The position numbers were made by a program, and so were the translations under genes. 64,000 nucleotides of DNA, from assembly GCA_025093985.1 (NCBI GenBank), contig JACAAK010000014.1, positions 1,054,001-1,118,000 of the forward strand. Reading direction: 5' to 3'. This document shows, piece after piece, positions 57,232 to 64,000 of the stretch (its first letter is position 1; the number at the start of each line of letters is the position of its first letter). The notes under the pieces are model-generated. The model did no database searches. It worked only from the letters and a program-made list of their open reading frames with translations, and was not told where the DNA came from. The DNA comes from Calvatia gigantea (Eukaryota; Basidiomycota; Agaricomycetes; Agaricales; Lycoperdaceae).

Positions 57232-58852
57232 TTTGTTAAAAAATGAGTGGTATACGAGCGCGCTGCGCCCACAGCAGGCCTAAAAGGATGGACAATAGCA
57301 GAGAAAAAGAGTGAAAGGACCAAGCAAGCGTCGCAGGTGCGTTTGCGGAAGAGGAGGAACGAAGCTCAGCCAAGTGGGAACGGGAACCAATTATGTGCTC
57401 ACGTGACTTCCAGGCACCCCCCTCTTTAAATTCCAGGTCACTTGCTTCCGCTCTCTGTCAATCACGAGTACCCACAACTTCCTTTCTTTCCTGCACTACT
57501 TACGGGGGCTTTTTGAACATGTTTTTTGAGTGGATAGAACAACTGTGTATTGCATTCAATAGTGGTCCATTGCCGCTTACACCGCCCGCGCGCTCTTCCA
57601 AGTCACCCTGGCAACCTTGGGATCCCGATTCTCTCAGAATTCTCCCCTGAGTGCCGGGTCTCCTATGCTTCGGTTGTTATTAAATTTCGTACATCGGGCT
57701 GACAGAGACCCATGCTTGCCCTAACTTTTGGCTATTCATACGTGTACCCCCTCTACCACATACCTGGATGCTCCACGTTCTGAACAATGATAGTTGCTGT
57801 ATCCACCGAAACCAAATTATTCCGATGGAGCGTTGTTGCAGGACAAGGACAACTCGGCGGTGTAGTTTAACGGAGATTTCCTTGTGTCAATCAATAACGT
57901 CTCATATTTTTAGACTACATAATTACGCCGTTGAAACGTTGATGTTTTGACACTGCGCACCTATTTCTGTCAGGAAACGTCAACTCACAGTGATTGCTAG
58001 GAACTAAGTACCTGTCGAACTATTTCAGCCGTGAACAATCCTCACCTATAATCTTTTTTGGGTCGTCAAGACCATTGCCCAGCCAACTATGTCCACTCAG
58101 GTCCTTTGCACATGTCTTAGCTTGCAACTTTCTCAGGGTGAGAGACTAGACAACTCAGGGACACCTCACTATCCATTTAATTCTACGATAACGGGAGTAT
58201 GACAGTCTGCATACAAATAAAAAAAGAGAGCCGAACTTGATCAAATTACATGGAGGGTTGCGGCAGGTTGCTTCGGCCTGACCTGCATGCTTTGACCTAG
58301 GCTTCGGGAAACCTCAGGGCTCGGGCACCGGGGTCTCTCTGACTTACCAACCTGGGAGGGTGGAATGGACATAGGACCCGCTGTCTAATTCAACCCTTCT
58401 TCCGGGTCAACGAACGCCTGTTAAAGTTGAGACTGGGACTGCTTATATCAATCCAGATGTGTTGTCAATCACTCAGGGTAATGGGACCTTACTGGTCACT
58501 AACATGCAAGTTGCGAAATCACAGCGCAAAACATTCCAGTGAACAATGCTGTTAAATCATCATTGGTGTCATAAGTATCATCATTAAACCGCGATTTTTC
58601 GCGAAAATCGGGAAGAAAAGCACAAAGAAACAAGGCATTCCCTTAAAACAAGCCCAGCCTAGCCGAAAACATGACTAAGATTGATAGAAGCAGATGAAGT
58701 CGAAAGAGACTTAAAGCACGAGTGAAAGGAATCGCTGTAGGAAAGAGTGGTACTACTACTAGCTAACCGATTAAGGAGAGAAAAAGAAAGAAAAAATTAG
58801 CGCGCATATCGTATCATTTCTTGCAGATCCAAGCCACCAGAAGTCAAGTATG
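57232..58852. other. Intergenic, no gene seen
   Basis: 1.6 kb upstream of the disordered-protein gene and downstream of the kinase gene. Frames are short. A tRNA A-box-like stretch near 57860 has no matching B box. Nothing else can be supported. Confidence 0.5.
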
Positions 58853-61800
58853 CTATAGCTTCAATTCAGTCAGCACCCTCCTCGCTAGCATCTGGTACTG
58901 CCATCCATCTCCGCTTGTCCTCCTGAACTGAATCCCGTGTAAAGGCAGCCAGGGTACCTAGAAACCATCGTAATGGTAAGTTTCCTCAACGGAGATATAT
59001 AAGGAAAAGTGATAGGACCCACCTTTACAATATTAATTTCAAACCTCACACTCAACGAGTTCTTGGCGATAGTATCAAACACCTCCTTTCCAACCTCCCC
59101 AGAAGGTAATGGGCTAGGGCTCCTTGGCGGTGCAATACCCCCCGGGACTCCTATACCTCCACTGGTGGTAGCAAAGTCTCTTGGAATAGGAGGCAGGACC
59201 TTCGACTTGTTCGAGACTGGCGAATGCGATCTTGGTGGGCTCTGCTCACTGCCCTCCTTGTTGTGTTGTGACAACTGCTGTGAGTGCTGTGGTGGTGATG
59301 ATGTCGTTTGCTGTTGAGAATCGGCTCCAACTACAGTTTGATTTGATGAGACATTGAAGAACGACGAGCTCCCGCTGCTAGGCGTAGCCATCAACCCTGT
59401 CGCACCACTTGGTCTCCCCTGCGGCTGAAGAGAATCTGCACCGAGGGTCTGTGCCTGTTGCCCCTGTACCTTCTCGTCGTCCTTCCTTTCCTTCTCTTTT
59501 TCCTTGTCCTTCTTCTCCCTCTTCATTCCGAAACTCAACTTGCTCGCTTTCTTCACGATCGACGGCCCACGCGTAGGCCCCTGCCCTGGTGGACTATATC
59601 CATGACCTTGTTGCTCTCCTCCGCTGCCTTGTTGATAATGCCCACCACCAGAAAGGTGTTGTCCATGCACAGACCGAGTTGTCGCAGGTTCAACGCTCGC
59701 CATATCAATCGAGGGTGAGTGTATACACTCGAACCCGGCCTTCGTCTCCCTGTACCGCACCTGCATCCGATCCAACACTCTCCTGATATCGGCCTTGATG
59801 ACATACGGCGATTTACTGGATGTCGTCGCGACGCTGAACAAGCCCTTAAGATACACGGGCTTATAGTCCTTCTCAGTATCGGTGCCGGCCTTGTCATCCT
59901 GCCCATCAACGTCCTTGTCGTATTTCTCAGCTCCGTCGTGCTCGTCGTGCTCATCAAGATCGTCATGATCAGGTCGATCGTATTCCGCAAGTTCGTCCTC
60001 TGGACCTTCCTGATGTGTATGTGGTCCGGATCCAGCGAACAACCTCTCAACAATCGGTCTCCCTTGATGACCGCTATGCGAGCTATACCCCGTCGAAGGT
60101 CTCCTATTCCTCCCGATGGTTCCGCCCGCAGCACCGCCCGTAGCACCGGCAGACGAACTGACACCCATCAGCGCAGCGCCTGTACTGCTCCTCCTCTCAT
60201 GTCCCCTCCTTCCCTGCGGGTCCAGAATCGTCGCCGCACGTCTGTGTATACTACCAATTGGCTGACTCACACTCGCGGTCAGTGGTGTCGCTTTTGCGCT
60301 CGAGTTCGTGCTGGTTCCATTTGTCTGCTGAGACTGTGACTGAGTGATGGGCACAACAACTCCCGTATCGACTTTCTCCGCATCCTTGAGGGCATCGCCC
60401 GAAGGCCGAGGTGACGTTCCTCTCTTCGTGCCGGATGAGTATGTATACCCGCTGCTTGTGCTCTTCCGTCCGTCTTCACTCACGCTGCCACCTGTAGCCC
60501 CCCCACCCCTCCCAACAAGTAGACTCCCGAACTTTCTCACGAGCGTTGCACTGCCCGAAACCAACCCTCCACCTTGCTGTTGTTGTTGTTGTTGGGCCTG
60601 CTGCAACTGCGCCTTCTCTTCCTGCTCCCTCTCCCTATCCTCCGCACCCTCATCAACAGCAGAAGGTACAGGGAAAGCCGTAACTTCCGGACCAGCCGTT
60701 CTCGGCCCTTCAATTCCTCCTCCTCGAATCCCAGCAACACCGCTTATACCATGTTCATCCACACCTGTTCCTGCGCCTCTTCCGTGTCCATGCCCAAACA
60801 TACTTCCCCATCCTCTACTCAGTACCGTTGGTCTCTGACTGAGACTGTGGCTCCTCCTATGTGCACCTGCAGGTGGGGCTCGTGGTAATCTCTGTGGTTG
60901 TTGCTGCTCGGCGGGTTCAGCAGGCCGTCTTTGGGGTTGAGGTACGGTAGATATGCCAGGTGTGGTAGGTGTAGGTGGTAACCCGAGATCCCTAGCACGC
61001 GGCTGAGGTCCAAATGTCGGTGTTGTGGGCGAGGGCGCTGCACCGCCGGCATCATACGACCCAGGACCGTAATGTGATGGGTCCGGGGCAGGCAATCTCG
61101 GAAGAGGCATACTATAGTCTTGTTTAACCGTCGAACTAGGTGTCGCGTCTTTCCTGACAGGTGTGGGAGGGGTAACATAATGCGGGTGTTTAGCAGTAGC
61201 ATCTTCAGCGGTCGCCCCAGTAGAGGTATGCTGTTCCCTCTCCTTCTCTGCTTTTCCACCCCCTTTCGTATCACGATCTTTCCCAGTCTCCAAGACCGAA
61301 AGCTTGCGAACTTGCGAAATGCCCAGGTCCATAGACTCTATCTCGCTCCATCTTTTCTCGAGCGAGGTAATACATCGCGATCAAGGGATGGAACCCCCTC
61401 GTCGGGTCCGCGGGTTCCTTCTGCCCATCTCCAACCACTGGTCCGAAATTACCCAACAAATGACTCTGTGAAGTAGGTGGAGAATGACTTTGCGGGGACG
61501 AAGGAGGTGAAGTCGACGGCGAAAACAACTTCCGCCTATAATAATCAAATCCCGAAAACCTCCTACTACTCTTCTTCGACGGAGTCGAAGGAGCCTGTTG
61601 CCCATGCAAATTCGTCGAACTACTATCAAACGAAATCGCCAAACTGGAATTTGAGAACGATTCGCCGGCATGACCCCATCGTCCATAAGCAGAAGTAGAC
61701 CCATTCAACGATGCTCCTCCTGAAAATCCGCGTTTGCGTTCCCAATATTGCACAGCACGGATGTAAGCTTCTGAATCGAGTATTTTGGTGATTTTGCGTT

Positions 61801-63382
61801 CGATTTCTTCTTCGGTGCCGAATTCGAAACCTTGCATACCGCGGATGACTTGACGATCGAGTTCATCGGAGCGGAGGGGTTCGCGGTGGACCATGTGAGG
61901 ATCAGGTGGGCCAGAGTGTCCACGGACCATCCATGGATGGCTGAGGACTTCTTGGAGAGTGGCGCGGCTCGTTGGATTTGTGACTAGCATTCGGCCAAGG
62001 AGATGTTTACATTCTGGGTAAAAGATTAATTGAGTTGGAGTTGGAGTTATGGAGGAAACCATTTTGTGTGGAGAGAATGGGCTTACCGGCGCTGAGCCAT
62101 ACGGGGTATTCTACTAGTCCGCGTTTGATTTTAGCATGGAGGGCAGGCATGCTTTGGTCATCGAATGGTACCTTGCCGCAGACGAGGACGTAAAGGACGA
62201 CGCCAAAACTCCATACGTCGACCTCTGGGCCGGTGTAGACACGTGCATTGAGTAGTTCGGGCGCAGCAAAGTAGAGGGAGCCGCAGAATGTGGAAAGGTG
62301 GTTGAGAGGATCATATAGATTTGAGAGCCCAAAATCGATGATTTTGATATTGCCTGTCTGCGAGATGAGGATATTTTCGATTTTGAGGTCTATAGACACA
62401 CACACACACACACACGTGAACATAAGTGAGAAAAAAGACGATCATCAGCTCCAGTTTCAAGGAGAACGAAAATCAAAAACTGACCGCGATGAACGACGTT
62501 GTTCTGATGACAGTAATCAATCGCGCTTCCAATCTGTCTCGCAAATTTCCTTGCAACGCGCTCGCGCAGTCGGCCGTGGCTTATAATATAATCGAGCATC
62601 TGCCCACCGTTGACGTACTCAAACACCATGTAGTAGTGATGCTGGTGGACAATCATCTCGCGCATTCCGCAGACGTAGGGGTGATAGAGCAACATGGAGA
62701 GGGCGGCTTCTCTGAGGGTGCGAACCTCCTTTGAAGCATCCTTGGTAGCTTGTTTTGTTGCCGACTCGGATATGACACCGTTCGCAGGTGGAGGCTGCGG
62801 ATATACACGCGGAAGAATCTTGACAGCGAGCTAAAACAAACAAAAAATGATGCGAAAAAAAGAAAGAAAAAAAAAGAAAAAGAGGGAGCTCGTCGATAGC
62901 TGAAACACATGAAATAGAAAGAAACGTGGACGTACCTTTTCGCCAGTGATGTTGTGAGTTGCGAGTTTGACCTTGCCCATACTACCGGCGCCAAGGGTCT
63001 TACTGAGGGTATAATCCCCTAGCAAGCGGTTTGTGCGGGACCGACCCGAAGACTGAGTCTCTCGGTCTCGGGTGCGCTTTGACTGGGAACTATTCGATGC
63101 AGGGGCATCCTTGGAAGAGTCGTCATGGGGAGGGGTAGCTGACTGGTTAGGCTGTTGAACGATGTTGTATGCCTGCGGGGGCATAGATACAGGGCGTGGT
63201 CTATGTGACGAAGGCTGCGGGCGTGGTTGAGGTGAGGGATTGTAGGTGTGGTGGTTGTTGTTGTGGTTTGAGGGTGCGGTGGCGGTGGTATTAGGGATGG
63301 TAATATTGTCCACCTCGTGTCCGTGAGGCATCTGCTCAGGCAGAGCCGGAAGGTGTTGTGCTACAGCTGGGTGGTAGGACAT
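58853..63382 (-). CDS. KIN1/MARK-family Ser/Thr protein kinase with KA1 domain
   Basis: Six exons (63382-62936, 62830-62485, 62389-62087, 62013-61297, 61247-59023, 58957-58853) give 1,380 residues. The family regulates polarised growth and exocytosis at the cell cortex. The kinase domain starts near residue 120 with [18 protein letters not shown]. It has the catalytic HRDLKIEN across a splice, DFG in [11 protein letters not shown], activation-loop Thr in LSTFCGS, the APE variant FAAPELLN and [31 protein letters not shown] motif near residue 590 is typical of fungal KIN1. A long disordered region follows with a short poly-Gln run (about 60575-60594). The C-terminus, [20 protein letters not shown]...[14 protein letters not shown], is a KA1 domain, which binds acidic phospholipids. 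Kinase and KA1 are both intact. Confidence 0.93.
62395..62414. repeat. CA/TG microsatellite in kinase intron
   Basis: About ten CA units on the plus strand inside the kinase intron 62390-62484. On the coding strand it is a TG run that ends a few bases before the CTATAG acceptor, taking the place of a normal pyrimidine tract. Confidence 0.85.
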
Positions 63383-63627
63383 AGGTGGGTTGGAAATGAT
63401 AACAAATCAAAGAGGGAGGAGGAGGGTCCGTGCGGGTCCAGCACAGCTCGCGCGCTCTCTCACGGCAACCGTATTCGTGGTAGCCAGCAGTGAGCTCAGT
63501 GTGGCCGTCCCTTGCGGGGAAGGTTGACGGAAGAAAGGAAAAAGACTCAGGCGCTTGATTGTGGGACTTTTTTTTTGTGTGTCTTTCCGGGTCACTCTAT
63601 ATTGAGGTAAACACTACTCCTATAATG

Positions 63628-63958
63628 CTATTTACTCGACTTGGTCGGCAGCCAGCGCACTGGGTGCTGGTTGAACATGGGCCATGGCGGAATAACAATC
63701 TATTAAAGATTCAGTGTTTAGCGAAGAACAGGCCGCGAAGAGAAGCGACACTTACAAGCGCAAGGATCGCAGTAACAGCTCCGAAGATCCCAAACGTCAC
63801 CAGCAGCGACTGCAGCAGCAAAGCCTACCACGAACGACAACACCTGTACATACATTCAGCATTTCTACCCCCAAGTATATCATGTGAAACATTCTTACAG
63901 TGGTCGCAATGAGGACGACACGCGCTATCTCATCCACGCGTTGTTGCCCAACAAAATC
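63628..63958 (-). CDS. Signal peptidase complex subunit SPC1, 3' part
   Basis: Three exons are visible on the minus strand (63958-63899, 63824-63756, 63699-63628); the 5' exon lies beyond the window edge. Exon 1 of these gives DFVGQQRVDEIARVVLIATT, the first membrane segment and its leading helix. The next gives LLLQSLLVTFGIFGAVTAIL, a second membrane segment. The last gives IVIPPWPMFNQHPVRWLP, the conserved SPC1/SPCS1 ending. SPC1 is a small two-pass ER membrane subunit of the signal peptidase complex; it tunes substrate choice but is not catalytic. The splice phases agree. The gene ends 245 bp upstream of the kinase start and reads in the same direction. Confidence 0.9.
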
Positions 63959-64000
63959 CTAGAACTGAACTGTCAGCATCACCAACCACCAGCTAAACCA

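Noticed and set aside
57840..57930. tRNA-like A box (TGTAGTTTAACGG)
   Set aside because: No B box of the GGTTCGA type follows at a suitable distance and no cloverleaf can be drawn.
1..64000. CRISPR arrays, riboswitches or prokaryotic operons
   Set aside because: The window is clearly intron-rich fungal nuclear DNA and no spaced direct-repeat array is present.

Overview
This window is nuclear DNA of a filamentous basidiomycete, most likely an Agaricomycete. Genes are cut by many introns of about 45-70 bp with GTRNGT-like donors. The gene set includes DyP-type peroxidases, MYND-finger proteins, an F-box/leucine-rich protein, an internal Zn2Cys6 transcription factor and SigF-like NTF2 proteins. 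Housekeeping genes (RRP45, TRM112, MTO1, SPC1, a KIN1-type kinase) confirm a eukaryotic chromosome rather than a plasmid or organelle. Exon boundaries below were worked out by hand from splice signals and reading phase.

Layout. 1-2458 holds nothing recognisable. 2463-10412 is a complete Ty3/gypsy retrotransposon on the minus strand, with 710-bp LTRs I could not tell apart, a 4-bp target duplication and a -1 frameshift heptamer at the gag/pol junction. 11350-12797 is a C2H2 zinc-finger gene resembling the Ino80 subunit Iec1. 14526-28311 is a gene-dense block bounded by two convergent, inverted DyP peroxidase paralogues. Between them lie two tandem MYND-finger paralogues, a SWAP/SURP splicing-regulator-like gene, a SigF-like NTF2 gene, a fumarylacetoacetase-family gene with an N-terminal signal peptide, the divergent pair RRP45/TRM112 and one unknown gene. 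28312-34275 is gene-poor and contains one decayed coiled-coil gene.

34276-40315 is a 20-exon Zn2Cys6 transcription factor. 40754-42521 encodes a Rieske [2Fe-2S] domain fused to a DUF455 ferritin-like domain that keeps a full set of candidate di-iron ligands. 42833-44298 is an F-box/LRR-like gene, divergent from MTO1 (44865-47765), which uses two GC-AG introns and carries an apparent one-base frameshift near its end. 49778-52103 is an MFS sugar transporter, 53016-57231 a large disordered protein, 58853-63382 a KIN1/MARK-type kinase with a KA1 tail, and 63628-63958 the 3' part of SPC1.

No operon-like or plainly biosynthetic cluster is present. The most unusual items are the Rieske/DUF455 fusion, the in-phase G GGT TTT slip site of the retrotransposon, and the inverted DyP pair around tandem MYND genes.
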